Origin: Pseudomonas viridiflava
GTDB taxonomy: Bacteria; Pseudomonadota; Gammaproteobacteria; Pseudomonadales; Pseudomonadaceae
Direction: 5' to 3'
Length of the DNA: 64,000 nucleotides
NCBI RefSeq assembly: GCF_900583165.1
Contig: NZ_UTKY01000075.1
Coordinates: 57,942-121,941, forward strand
Positions 26,973-35,794 of this stretch are shown in pieces; position 1 is the first letter of the stretch, and each line of letters begins with the position of its first letter. The position numbers were made by a program, and so were the translations under genes. Below the pieces are notes generated by a model. The model did no database searches and was not told the origin of the DNA. It saw only the letters and a program-made list of their open reading frames with translations.

Positions 26973-27386
26973 TCATTGTTTCAGCTTCGCTTGCCGCTTA
27001 CGACGAGCTTCCGGAGCCCAGTCAAGGGCGCCCACTCGGAATAGGTAGACAAGGCCTGCCAACAGAATTGCTATGAAAACGAGAGCTTCGACGAATCCGG
27101 TCCAGCCGCTTTCGCGGACGGACACAGACCAGGCAAAGAGAAAAAGGGCTTCGATATCGAAGATCACGAACAGCATCGCGACCAGATAGAATTTGGCTGA
27201 GAGCCGCAAGCGGGCGCCACCTGTAGGCAGCATGCCGGACTCGAACGGTTCATTTTTGCTGCGCCCCCAGGCTTTTGACCCGAGGAGGCTGGACACGCCG
27301 AGCATGAAGGCGCAAAGGCCGACAACACCGAGGAGGAAAATGGCAAAGCCCCAGTTGTGGGCCATGAGTCCTGTCGCTTCGGTCAT
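26973..27386 (-). CDS. nuoA: NADH-quinone oxidoreductase subunit A
   Basis: First gene of the complex I operon; a three-helix membrane subunit near the quinone site. The start at ATG 27386 gives MTEATGLMAHNWGFAIF and 137 residues; a longer frame upstream is not supported. AAGGA precedes it by about 8 bases. The conserved block FESGMLPTGGARLRLSAKFY followed by LFVIFDIEALFLFAWSV identifies NuoA. The likely promoter is at 27477-27505. Confidence 0.96.
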   Translation of the reverse strand: MTEATGLMAHNWGFAIFLLGVVGLCAFMLGVSSLLGSKAWGRSKNEPFESGMLPTGGARLRLSAKFYLVAMLFVIFDIEALFLFAWSVSVRESGWTGFVEALVFIAILLAGLVYLFRVGALDWAPEARRKRQAKLKQ

Positions 27387-27438
27387 GCTGGAAATCCTTA
27401 ACAGAGAGCAAAGGTCTCTGAGCTCGAAATAGTAACGA

Positions 27439-27463
27439 TGCAGTGACGATATGTCGCACTGCA
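27439..27463. promoter_or_regulatory. Hairpin in the nuoA leader
   Basis: TGCAGTG pairs with CACTGCA (7 bp), followed after one bulged A by CGA / TCG closing a TATG loop. It lies just downstream of the predicted nuo transcription start, so it could be an operator palindrome or a 5' mRNA stabiliser. Seen directly; the function is inference. Confidence 0.5.
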
Positions 27464-27476
27464 ATCAATCGCGGTG

Positions 27477-27505
27477 ATTTTATGGCTAAACACCGGGCAA
27501 GTAAA
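27477..27505 (-). promoter_or_regulatory. Candidate sigma-70 promoter of the nuo operon
   Basis: On the - strand, TTTACT (27505-27500), a 17-base spacer, then TAAAAT (27482-27477). This predicts a start near 27470 and a leader of about 85 bases before nuoA. It is the best match in the gap by eye; no experiment supports it here. Confidence 0.5.
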
Positions 27506-27643
27506 ATTCCTATAGCGAAATTATTCGATGGAATAAGGACATAGTGCACCTCATTGGGGCTGCAGCCCTTGCTGGGCGGGCATTAGCGGGCTTTTGATCA
27601 ATTATGTTTTGTTTAACCTGTAACGAGGTTCTCATGTGCCAAA

Positions 27644-27658
27644 TGATAATGAATATTG
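27644..27658. promoter_or_regulatory. Fur-box-like palindrome upstream of nuo
   Basis: TGATAATGAATATTG: the left heptamer TGATAAT is a perfect Fur half-site, and the right half AATATTG matches ATTATCA at four of seven positions. It lies about 140 bases upstream of the predicted nuo -35 box. Complex I is rich in iron-sulfur clusters, so iron control is plausible, but AT-rich chance matches are common. Confidence 0.3.
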
Positions 27659-27753
27659 TTTGCGCAGGGTTTAAGCGAATGTTTCTCGTGTGGCGGGGGA
27701 AGTTGCCGTTACTTAATTGGTTGTCGCTTAGTTGTTGACGGGGATCTTTTAAC

Positions 27754-27786
27754 TGATCCAGATGACGCGGGTACCGCTCTGGATCA
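27754..27786. other. Hairpin with competing partner
   Basis: TGATCCAGA / TCTGGATCA is a perfect 9-bp inverted repeat with a 15-base loop. GGATC at 27742-27746 could alternatively pair with GATCC at 27755-27759, giving two mutually exclusive stems. It lies between the REP doublet and the nuo promoter region. No function is known to me. Confidence 0.5.
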
Positions 27787-27825
27787 ATGTTTTGCGCAAT
27801 AAACCCACTGTCGCCACCTTTCCAG

Positions 27826-27915
27826 TGTGGGAGGGGGCTTGCCCCCGATGGCAGTGGGTCAGCTTGGACATGTGTTGACTGACCCACCGATATCGGGGGC
27901 AAGCCCACTCCCACA
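27826..27915. repeat. REP doublet (REPIN-type, head-to-head)
   Basis: A TGTGGGAGGGGGCTTGCCCC-type REP is followed by its inverted copy, with an inner arm GTGGGTCAG / CTGACCCAC. The right copy has CCCACTCCC instead of CCCCCTCCC. It lies between the aceA terminator and the nuo promoter. Confidence 0.92.
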
Positions 27916-27955
27916 TTTTGATCTTCATTGTGTCTGTGGGGGCTTTCCAGCGCCC

Positions 27956-27984
27956 AAAAAAACGCCCCGAACCAGTCGGGGCGT
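27956..27984 (-). terminator. Rho-independent terminator of aceA
   Basis: On the - strand, ACGCCCCGA pairs with TCGGGGCGT around a 5-base loop, followed by seven T. It lies about 60 bases after the aceA stop. Confidence 0.93.
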
Positions 27985-28046
27985 GATTGTTGTGCGGCAC
28001 TGCGGTTAGCTCTTTAGTGGTTCCGCCGTGGCCGTGTACGCGGTGC

Positions 28047-29362
<1,316 letters not shown>

Positions 29363-29372
<10 letters not shown>

Positions 29373-29590
29373 GGGGAAAAACCTCGTCGCATAGGTCTAG
29401 GTGGAAAGATCCATTTGCCAGCCGCGCAATCATTGCGGGGTATGGCTGCTCGCTGACCAGAAGCATAGGCGGTCAAGTCAGGTTCGACGGGGAAGGCGAC
29501 GGGATGAACGATTGGCGAGAGGGCGGGGTAGGTAAAGGCGGGCCAAGAACAATCTTCAGGCGTCGTGGGCCCTTGGGTGTTCATCAGCAT
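29363..29590 (-). CDS. Possible leader peptide in the aceA 5' region
   Basis: A 75-codon open frame (MLMNTQGPTTPEDCSWPAFT...) runs through the aceA leader, and its TGA stop overlaps the aceA ATG by 10 bases. No clear ribosome site precedes its ATG codons, and it resembles no family I know. The stop-start overlap is the only positive hint (possible translational coupling); chance is a real alternative. Confidence 0.2.
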
Positions 29591-29759
29591 GTAGCCGGGT
29601 TACCTGGTTAGCTTCCGTCCCTCGGGACAACTTCGTTCCAGTCGCAACCTCGTCAAACACACCTTGTGGGCGGTACAGACACGAATCGGCTCAGGTGGGT
29701 AGCTTAGAGCGGCGATCCGAAGGCCCTTGCCAGGGCCCCTGATTAGCGGGAGCGAGGCC

Positions 29760-29788
29760 ATCATGCCCATGCTTTTTTGTATCGTCAA
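29760..29788 (-). promoter_or_regulatory. Candidate sigma-70 promoter of aceA
   Basis: On the - strand, TTGACG (29788-29783), a 17-base spacer, then CATGAT (29765-29760). Good -35 match and a fair -10. It lies directly downstream of the palindrome 29795-29820, so the two probably work together. Confidence 0.55.
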
Positions 29789-29794
29789 ATGTTT

Positions 29795-29820
29795 TGTAGT
29801 GCTTTTTTTATAGCACTACA
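29795..29820. promoter_or_regulatory. Operator-like palindrome upstream of aceA
   Basis: Perfect inverted repeat TGTAGTGCT-N8-AGCACTACA, ending 6 bases upstream of the -35 box. The TGTAGT...ACTACA halves recall sites of RpiR-family regulators such as HexR and RccR; RccR is reported to control aceA in P. fluorescens. The spacing differs from the simplest form I remember, so assignment to RccR is inference. Confidence 0.55.
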
Positions 29821-29860
29821 TCTTTAGTCTAAGACGACTCATCAGTCAGTTTTTGGTGCT

Positions 29861-30598
29861 TCAGTTCAGGGTGTCGACCTTGACCCGCACCGTCAGGTCG
29901 TCGCGGCCCTGAGTAGCGTAGCTGCGGCTTGTAGAGGATTTGTCGGCCTGGGTCTGTCGGTTGATGCCGGCCAGCGTGATCCACTCTCCGAGGCGGCCGC
30001 TGACGGTTGTGTCGGTGCTTTGAACGTTCACTACATCGGGACGTTCCTGGCTCATGCGGTCACGGTTGGTGCTGATGGCCAGGTGCACGGTCTCGCCGGT
30101 GACGCTGGCGGTCACGTAGAAACCCTGAGTTACGTTGCGATACTGGGTCTGGTTCTGCAGGCGGCCGTAGCTGTCTTGTTGGGTGGTGGTGAGCGGCACG
30201 CTCTGGCCGACCTGGATCAGCGCGGGCACGCCTTCGCTGGCCTGGATCTGCTGCACGCCACCATCACGGCTGGTAGTACCGTAGCTGATGATGCGGGTTT
30301 GGTTGTTGTCGGTGTTCTGCTGGTTGGATTCGTTGGTGTCGACGGTGATCAGCAGGCGTTTGGACGGTGTATCTAGCTGGGCGAGCAGAGCGCGCAGGTC
30401 CTGGATTTTGCCAGGGTCAGCGTTGACGATCAGTTGGTTGCCGTAGGCGCTCACGGTACCGTCCTTGCCGATGAAATTCTGCGCGACCGGTAGCAGGTCG
30501 GCGCTGGTGCGGTTGCTCAGGTTGACCACTTCGGTGTCGGCCATGGCTGCGACGCTGGCGGTTAGGAGGAGGGCGGTGAGCAGGGTGCGTAGGGACAT
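29861..30598 (-). CDS. Short secretin-like periplasmic protein
   Basis: A 245-residue protein with a signal peptide (MSLRTLLTALLLTASVAAMA, cleavage probably near residue 20). Residues about 22-95 look like a secretin N-terminal domain (VVNLSNRTSADLLPVAQNFI, GNQLIVNADPGKIQDLRALL). The C-terminal part has secretin-like strands (GVPALIQVGQSVPL, LGEWITLAGI). It is far too short to form a channel barrel. I recall a similar hypothetical gene next to aceA in P. aeruginosa, but no function is known to me. No other secretion genes are nearby. The middle is rich in Gln and Asn (NESNQQNTDNNQTR). Confidence 0.85.
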   Translation of the reverse strand: MSLRTLLTALLLTASVAAMADTEVVNLSNRTSADLLPVAQNFIGKDGTVSAYGNQLIVNADPGKIQDLRALLAQLDTPSKRLLITVDTNESNQQNTDNNQTRIISYGTTSRDGGVQQIQASEGVPALIQVGQSVPLTTTQQDSYGRLQNQTQYRNVTQGFYVTASVTGETVHLAISTNRDRMSQERPDVVNVQSTDTTVSGRLGEWITLAGINRQTQADKSSTSRSYATQGRDDLTVRVKVDTLN

Positions 30599-30678
30599 GT
30601 CCGTTATCTCTGCGATTCATTAGGCTTGAGTTTGCCAGTTTGTCGGCCTGGCGGGTCGCAAGTTGAATCGTAGACGGC

Positions 30679-30706
30679 AAAATGCCCTGGCAAGGCAGGG
30701 CATTTT
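30679..30706. terminator. Hairpin terminator after the GNAT gene
   Basis: Perfect 11-bp stem AAAATGCCCTG / CAGGGCATTTT with a 6-base loop, lying upstream of the secretin-like gene. On the - strand it ends in TTTT then GCC, so it is a moderate terminator for the GNAT/RoxA transcript. Confidence 0.7.
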
Positions 30707-30723
30707 GGGGTGTTGCTGATATC

Positions 30724-30812
30724 GCTATCGGGGGCAAGCCCCCTCCCACATTTTGACCGAGTACAACTTCTGGAATGCGGTCAAGTGTGGGAGGGGGCTT
30801 GCCCCCGATGGC
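30724..30812. repeat. REP doublet, tail-to-tail
   Basis: An inverted REP (ATCGGGGGCAAGCCCCCTCC) is followed, after a 35-base linker, by a direct REP. The linker begins TTTTGACCG and ends CGGTCAAG, so it is itself an inverted repeat. The orientation is opposite to the REPIN type at 27826-27915. Confidence 0.9.
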
Positions 30813-30829
30813 AGCGACGCGGTCTAGAG

Positions 30830-31252
30830 TCAGGCCCCGCGCACCATATCCACATGCGGAATCCCGACTTCAAGAAACTCATCGCTGACAATCTTGAAAC
30901 CCAGCCGCTCATAGAACGGCGCTGCATACACCTGAGCACTCAGGAATTGCTTGGCCTGGCCACGTTCTTCGGCCACCCCAATCACCGCTTCCATCAGTTT
31001 GTCGCCGACCTTAAGCCCGCGCCAATCCTTGAGCACCGACACGCGCCCGATCTCGCCGCTTTCCAGTAAGCGGGCGGTGCCAATCGGAAAGTCGCCCTCG
31101 AATGCCAAAAAGTGCACCGCATCAGCGTCGTCCGCGTCCCATTCCAGCTCAGGTGGAACCGATTGTTCAGCGATAAATACCGCTTCACGAATGCGCCGTA
31201 TCTCAGCGATATCCTTATGCCAGTCCGCGACACTTACGTGAATCTTATTCAT
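30830..31252 (-). CDS. GNAT-family N-acetyltransferase
   Basis: A 140-residue acetyltransferase from ATG 31252 (MNKIHVSVADWHKDIAEIRR). The acetyl-CoA binding region GRVSVLKDWRGLKVGDKLM (R/Q-x-x-G-x-G/A type) is followed by the C-terminal motif AQVYAAPFYERLGFKIVSDEF. It resembles ElaA/YjcF-like GNAT proteins; the substrate is unknown. It overlaps the end of the RoxA-like gene by 8 bases, so both are cotranscribed. A TTG two codons upstream is a less likely start. Confidence 0.88.
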   Translation of the reverse strand: MNKIHVSVADWHKDIAEIRRIREAVFIAEQSVPPELEWDADDADAVHFLAFEGDFPIGTARLLESGEIGRVSVLKDWRGLKVGDKLMEAVIGVAEERGQAKQFLSAQVYAAPFYERLGFKIVSDEFLEVGIPHVDMVRGA

Positions 31253-32411
31253 CGGCAAACCCCAGGCTTCCTTGCTTCACCAGTTCGCAGAGCAAATCGC
31301 GACCGTCTTCGTCCGCCAGCCATGGGCCGAGGTTTTCGGCGTGCAAGGCATCGGCGGCGCAGACCAGCTTCAGCAGCTCGCGCAATTTGCCCGGCAGGTA
31401 ACGGCTTTGGCCGCTGGCGAACAGCAGCACGTCGTCGTCCACTTCCGACCAGGCCATGCGCGCACTTGGGTTGCGCACCAGGATCGCGCCGTCTTGCAGG
31501 GCGCTGATGAAGTCGTCTTCGCCCAGCTCTTCGCCCGCCACGAGTTCCGGGTAGCGCGGCTCGGTCATGAACTGGCCGAACCAGGTCAGCAGCATGCGCT
31601 CATCGCTCATGTGCTCGGCCAGCAGGCTTTTCAGACGGTCGAGCGCGTCGGTCTGGATCTGGTGCGGGTCGCTGACCGGCTGCGCATCGGCGTCGGTGTA
31701 GCGCTCTTCGTCGGTCAGGTACTGGCTGAGGAAGTCGGTGAAATGGGTCAGCACTTCAGCGGCGCTCGGGGCGCGGAAGCCTACGGAGTAGGTCATGCAG
31801 TCATCTTCAGCGATGCCGAAGTGGGCCAGTCGCGGCGGCAGGTAGAGCATGTCGCCTGGTTCTAGCACCCATTCGGCGCTTTCTTCGAATTCGGCGAGGA
31901 TGCGCAGGTCAGCGTGTTGCAGCAGCGGGCTTTCGGAGCTGCACATCTGGCCGATCTTCCAGTTGCGCTTGCCCTGGGCTTGCAGCAGGAACACATCGTA
32001 GTTGTCGAAGTGCGGGCCAACGCTGCCGCCGGGTGCGGCGAAGCTGATCATCACATCATCGATGCGCCAGCTTGGCAGGAAGCGGAATTGCTCTAGCAAC
32101 TCGGCCACTTCCGGCACGAACTGGTCAACGGCCTGTACCAGCAGGGTCCACTCACGTTCCGGCAGGCTGCTGAAGGCATCTTCAGCGAATGGGCCGCGAC
32201 GCAGTTCCCAGGGGCGCTCGCCGTGCTCGATTACCAAGCGCGACTCGACTTCTTCTTCCAAGGCCAAACCGGCCAATTCGTCGGCGTCGATTGGGCTTTC
32301 GAAATCGGGGATGGCCTGGCGGATCAGCAACGGTTTTTTCTGCCAGTAGTCGCGCAGGAATTCCCGTGCCGTGATGCCGCCCAGAAGTTGAAGAGGGATG
32401 TCAGGATTCAT
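31245..32411 (-). CDS. roxA: JmjC/cupin ribosomal oxygenase (YcfD/RoxA-like)
   Basis: 2-oxoglutarate/Fe(II) oxygenase of the YcfD family, which hydroxylates an arginine in ribosomal protein L16. From ATG 32411 (MNPDIPLQLLGGITAREFLR) it has 388 residues, close to E. coli YcfD. The iron-binding HxD is H134 and D136 in GPHFDNYDVFLLQ, inside the JmjC cupin. A later histidine (LAHFG region) would be the third ligand. The signature WQKKPLLIRQA near the start and a C-terminal winged-helix-like tail fit the family. It is coupled to the GNAT gene downstream. Confidence 0.9.
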   Translation of the reverse strand: MNPDIPLQLLGGITAREFLRDYWQKKPLLIRQAIPDFESPIDADELAGLALEEEVESRLVIEHGERPWELRRGPFAEDAFSSLPEREWTLLVQAVDQFVPEVAELLEQFRFLPSWRIDDVMISFAAPGGSVGPHFDNYDVFLLQAQGKRNWKIGQMCSSESPLLQHADLRILAEFEESAEWVLEPGDMLYLPPRLAHFGIAEDDCMTYSVGFRAPSAAEVLTHFTDFLSQYLTDEERYTDADAQPVSDPHQIQTDALDRLKSLLAEHMSDERMLLTWFGQFMTEPRYPELVAGEELGEDDFISALQDGAILVRNPSARMAWSEVDDDVLLFASGQSRYLPGKLRELLKLVCAADALHAENLGPWLADEDGRDLLCELVKQGSLGFADE

Positions 32412-32449
32412 GTGTAACCTATTGAAAGAGAGCACTTTTCAGACTGGAA

Positions 32450-32475
32450 TAAAAACGCCCGGCGCGGCCGGGCGT
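32450..32475 (-). terminator. Terminator after purB
   Basis: On the - strand, ACGCCCGGC / GCCGGGCGT with a 3-base loop, then TTTTTATT. It separates purB from roxA. Confidence 0.9.
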
Positions 32476-32495
32476 CTCAAAGGGTCGAGCAACGA

Positions 32496-33866
32496 TCAGA
32501 TGCGCTTGGCTTGCTCTACAGCGTTACCGATGTAGTTGGCCGGGGTGAGCAGTTTCAGCTCAGCCTTGGCGGCGGCTGGCATGTCCAGGCCGTCGATGAA
32601 AGTTTGCAGCGCTTGCGGGCTGATGCCCTTGCCGCGCGTCAACTCTTTCAACTTCTCGTACGGGTTTTCGATGTTGTAGCGGCGCATCACGGTCTGGATC
32701 GGCTCGGCCAACACTTCCCAGCAGGCATCCAGGTCAGCGGCGATTTTCTGCTCGTTGAGTTCCAGTTTGCTGATGCCTTTGAGGCTGGCTTCGTACGCGA
32801 TCACGCTGTGGGCAAAGCCCACGCCGAGGTTGCGCAGTACGGTGGAGTCGGTCAGGTCGCGCTGCCAGCGGGAGATCGGCAACTTGCTGGCCAGGTGCTG
32901 GAACAGGGCGTTGGCGATGCCGAGGTTGCCTTCGGAGTTTTCGAAGTCGATCGGGTTGACCTTGTGCGGCATGGTCGACGAACCGATTTCACCGGCAATG
33001 GTGCGCTGCTTGAAGTAGCCCAGGGAGATATAGCCCCAGATATCGCGATCGAAGTCGATCAGGATGGTGTTGAAGCGCGCAATGGCGTCGAACAGCTCGG
33101 CAATATAGTCGTGCGGTTCGATCTGGGTGGTGTACGGGTTGAAACCCAGGCCCAGCTCGTCTTCGATGAAAGCGCGGGCGTTTTCTTCCCAGTCGATCTC
33201 AGGGTAGGCAGAGAGGTGGGCGTTGTAGTTGCCTACGGCGCCGTTGATCTTGCCCAGCAGCGGTACGGCGGCGACTTGAGCGATCTGGCGCTCCAGGCGG
33301 TACACCACGTTTGCCAGTTCTTTACCCAGGGTGGTCGGCGAAGCCGGCTGACCGTGGGTACGCGACAGCATCGGTACGTCGGCGAAGCGGATGGCCAGTT
33401 CGCGGATGGCGTTGGCGGTCTGGCGCATCAGCGGCAGCATGACGTCATCACGGCCTTCGCGCAGCATCAGGGCGTGGGACAGGTTGTTGATGTCCTCGCT
33501 GGTGCAGGCAAAGTGGATGAACTCGCTGACAGCGGCCAGTTCCGGCAGCTTGGCCGCTTGCTCTTTGAGCAGGTATTCGATGGCTTTGACGTCGTGGTTG
33601 GTGGTGCGCTCGATCTCTTTGACACGCTCGGCGTGCTCCAGAGAGAAGTTTTCCGCCAGGGTGTTGAGCACAGCGTTGGCTTCGGCGGAGAACGCCGGCA
33701 CTTCGCTGATGGCGGGGTGAGCGGCCAGGCGCTGGAGCCAGCGCACTTCAACCAGAACACGAGCACGGATCAAGCCGTATTCGCTGAAAATAGGGCGCAG
33801 GGCCTGGGTTTTGCCGGCGTAGCGGCCGTCAACAGGGGAAACCGCAGTGAGCGAAGAGAGCTGCAT
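32496..33866 (-). CDS. purB: Adenylosuccinate lyase
   Basis: Catalyses two purine steps: SAICAR to AICAR, and adenylosuccinate to AMP, each releasing fumarate. From ATG 33866 (MQLSSLTAVSPVDGRYAGKT) it has 456 residues, as in P. aeruginosa. The fumarase/aspartase superfamily signature GSSTMPHKVNPIDFENSEGN is present, together with HGQPASPTTLGKE and TSEDINNLSHALM. A longer upstream open frame is not supported. hflD lies 124 bases upstream. Confidence 0.97.
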   Translation of the reverse strand: MQLSSLTAVSPVDGRYAGKTQALRPIFSEYGLIRARVLVEVRWLQRLAAHPAISEVPAFSAEANAVLNTLAENFSLEHAERVKEIERTTNHDVKAIEYLLKEQAAKLPELAAVSEFIHFACTSEDINNLSHALMLREGRDDVMLPLMRQTANAIRELAIRFADVPMLSRTHGQPASPTTLGKELANVVYRLERQIAQVAAVPLLGKINGAVGNYNAHLSAYPEIDWEENARAFIEDELGLGFNPYTTQIEPHDYIAELFDAIARFNTILIDFDRDIWGYISLGYFKQRTIAGEIGSSTMPHKVNPIDFENSEGNLGIANALFQHLASKLPISRWQRDLTDSTVLRNLGVGFAHSVIAYEASLKGISKLELNEQKIAADLDACWEVLAEPIQTVMRRYNIENPYEKLKELTRGKGISPQALQTFIDGLDMPAAAKAELKLLTPANYIGNAVEQAKRI

Positions 33867-33990
33867 GGGGTGTTCTCGGACAGTCGGGCAACGAAATGGG
33901 GCGCGTATCATACATGAAAAAATTCGCCGGTCCGTCGCCAACTGACCGGCGTATTACGCGTAACGCTTGAAAAAATGCGGTTGATGCGAC

Positions 33991-34614
33991 TTATTCGTTG
34001 CGCATCAACGGGTAAAGCTCTTTGAGCAATTTGCGACGGCTGATGACCAACTGCCAACGATGACCGCCCAACTGGCGCCACAACCGTGCCGAACGAATGC
34101 CGGCCAGCAGCAGCGCGCGGATTTTCGAGGCGTTGTTCGGTTGTTGCAGGTTGCGCATGTCGCCGTGCACCTGGATACGCTGGCGCAAGGTGCTCAAGGT
34201 GTCCTGGTACAGCGCACCGCAGGCCGCGATCACGTTTTCGTGGGCCGGGCCGAAGTGCTCTACCTGGGATTGAATCTGTGGCAAGCGCTTGCCGATGACT
34301 TCCAGCATATCGTCGCGCTTGGCCAGTTGGCGCTCTAGGCCGAGCATCGACAGGGCGTAGCGCAACGGCTCTCGCTGCAAAGTGCTGGGGTCGCGCTCCA
34401 GGGCGCCGATCAGGGCGCGGTAACCCTCGCGCAGCGCTAGGTCATCGCCGCCATAGACTTCCAGGGTGTCCTTGGGGTCGCGGATCAGCAGGCTGCCGAG
34501 CATGCAGGTCAGGCCCGCTTCGGTGACCTGCCCGGTCTTGGCGATCTTGTCTACCAGTACGGCGGCGAGGAAGACCCCGCCCAGTGCCGTCAGTTGCTCC
34601 TGGGTCGGGCTCAT
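33991..34614 (-). CDS. hflD: High-frequency lysogenisation protein HflD homologue
   Basis: A 207-residue HflD-family protein, a small helical membrane-associated protein. In E. coli it binds phage lambda CII; its normal role is unclear. Typical blocks are MSPTQEQLTALGGVFLAAVL near the start, LRYALSMLGLERQLAKR in the middle and IRALLLAGIRSARLWRQLGG near the end. It overlaps the mnmA stop by 4 bases, and the mnmA-hflD-purB order is conserved in gammaproteobacteria. Confidence 0.95.
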   Translation of the reverse strand: MSPTQEQLTALGGVFLAAVLVDKIAKTGQVTEAGLTCMLGSLLIRDPKDTLEVYGGDDLALREGYRALIGALERDPSTLQREPLRYALSMLGLERQLAKRDDMLEVIGKRLPQIQSQVEHFGPAHENVIAACGALYQDTLSTLRQRIQVHGDMRNLQQPNNASKIRALLLAGIRSARLWRQLGGHRWQLVISRRKLLKELYPLMRNE

Positions 34615-35735
34615 GCCTTTTGGCTCCAGGCTTCTGCAATTTCAATCACACCGCCGCCCAGGCAGATTTCGCCGTCGTAGAACACCACGGACTGGCCTGG
34701 GGTGACCGCGCGTTGCGGTTCATCGAAGGTCGCGCGATAGCCCGTAGCGGTTTTTTCCAGGGTGCAAGGCTGGTCGCTCTGGCGATAGCGCACCTTGGCG
34801 GTCAGGCGGCGCGGGGTGCTCAAGTCGATCGGGTTAACCCAATAGATTTCCGAAGCCAGCAGTGCGCCCGAGAACAGCAACGGGTGTTCATTGCCCTGAC
34901 CGACGATCAGCTCGTTGTTCTCAAGGTCTTTGATCAGCACGTACCACGGCTCTTCGCCGGCGTCTTTCAAACCGCCGATGCCCAGGCCCTGGCGCTGACC
35001 GATGGTGTGGTACATCAGGCCATGGTGGCGGCCGATCACTTCACCGTCGGTGGTTTTGATTTCGCCCGGTTGCGCTGGCAGGTATTGCTTGAGGAAGTCG
35101 CTGAAGCGGCGCTCGCCAATAAAGCAGATCCCCGTGGAGTCCTTTTTCTTGGCGGTGGCCAGGCCGTGTTTCTCGGCGATCTTGCGCACTTCGGGTTTTT
35201 CCAACTCGCCCACCGGGAACAGGGTCTTGGCGATCTGTTCACCGCCGACGGCGTGCAGGAAGTAGCTCTGGTCCTTGTTTGGGTCCAGGCCTTTAAGCAG
35301 TTCGGTACGGCCATCGATATCACGGCGGCGTACGTAGTGGCCAGTAGCAATCAGGTCGGCGCCGAGCATCATGGCGTAGTCGAGGAACGCCTTGAACTTG
35401 ATTTCGCGGTTGCACAGGATGTCCGGGTTCGGCGTGCGCCCGGCCTTGTATTCGGCCAGGAAGTGCTCGAACACGTTGTCCCAGTATTCGGCGGCGAAGT
35501 TGGCGGTGTGCAGCCTGATGCCGATCTTGTCGCACACGGCCTGGGCGTCTGCCAGGTCGTCCATGGCGGTGCAATATTCCGTTCCATCGTCTTCTTCCCA
35601 GTTCTTCATGAACAGGCCTTCCACCTCATAACCCTGCTCCATGAGCAGAACGGCGGAAACGGAAGAATCCACGCCGCCGGACATGCCGACGATGACGCGC
35701 TTCTTTTGTGTGTCAGAAGGGGCTGGATCACGCAT
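34611..35735 (-). CDS. mnmA: tRNA-specific 2-thiouridylase MnmA
   Basis: Adds the 2-thio group to U34 in tRNAs for Lys, Glu and Gln, taking sulfur from the IscS-TusA-TusBCD-TusE relay. It has 374 residues. The ATP-pyrophosphatase PP-loop GMSGGVDSS is at 17-25. The catalytic cysteines are C108 (NPDILCNREIKF) and C204 (GICFIGERRF). Its relay partners tusDCBE lie at 55.8-57.2 kb in this window. Start at ATG 35735; hflD follows with a 4-base overlap. Confidence 0.97.
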   Translation of the reverse strand: MRDPAPSDTQKKRVIVGMSGGVDSSVSAVLLMEQGYEVEGLFMKNWEEDDGTEYCTAMDDLADAQAVCDKIGIRLHTANFAAEYWDNVFEHFLAEYKAGRTPNPDILCNREIKFKAFLDYAMMLGADLIATGHYVRRRDIDGRTELLKGLDPNKDQSYFLHAVGGEQIAKTLFPVGELEKPEVRKIAEKHGLATAKKKDSTGICFIGERRFSDFLKQYLPAQPGEIKTTDGEVIGRHHGLMYHTIGQRQGLGIGGLKDAGEEPWYVLIKDLENNELIVGQGNEHPLLFSGALLASEIYWVNPIDLSTPRRLTAKVRYRQSDQPCTLEKTATGYRATFDEPQRAVTPGQSVVFYDGEICLGGGVIEIAEAWSQKA

Positions 35736-35794
35736 AGGGTTTCAACGGGTGTCTTGAAAAAGGACGCGATTCTATCAGGCTCGGGCCTTCAAGG

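Larger units (their letters stand above)
27387..28046. other. aceA-nuoA gap: terminator, REPIN, hairpins, promoter
   Basis: This 660-base stretch has no supported gene. From the aceA end toward nuoA it contains the aceA terminator (27956-27984), a REP doublet (27826-27915), a 9-bp stem hairpin (27754-27786), a Fur-like AT-rich palindrome (27644-27658), the candidate nuo promoter (27477-27505) and a leader hairpin (27439-27463). Confidence 0.8.
29373..29860. other. aceA upstream region with long predicted leader
   Basis: A 488-base region between the secretin-like gene and aceA, both on -. It holds the palindrome 29795-29820, the candidate promoter 29760-29788, a small hairpin GGCCCT / AGGGCC at 29722-29737, and the doubtful leader frame 29363-29590. 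The predicted transcript start is near 29753, which makes the aceA leader about 380 bases. Confidence 0.7.

Noticed and set aside
27591..27605. Possible Anr/Fnr box TTTTGATCAATTATG upstream of nuo
   Set aside because: The halves TTGAT and ATCAA must be four bases apart; here they are fused as TTGATCAA.
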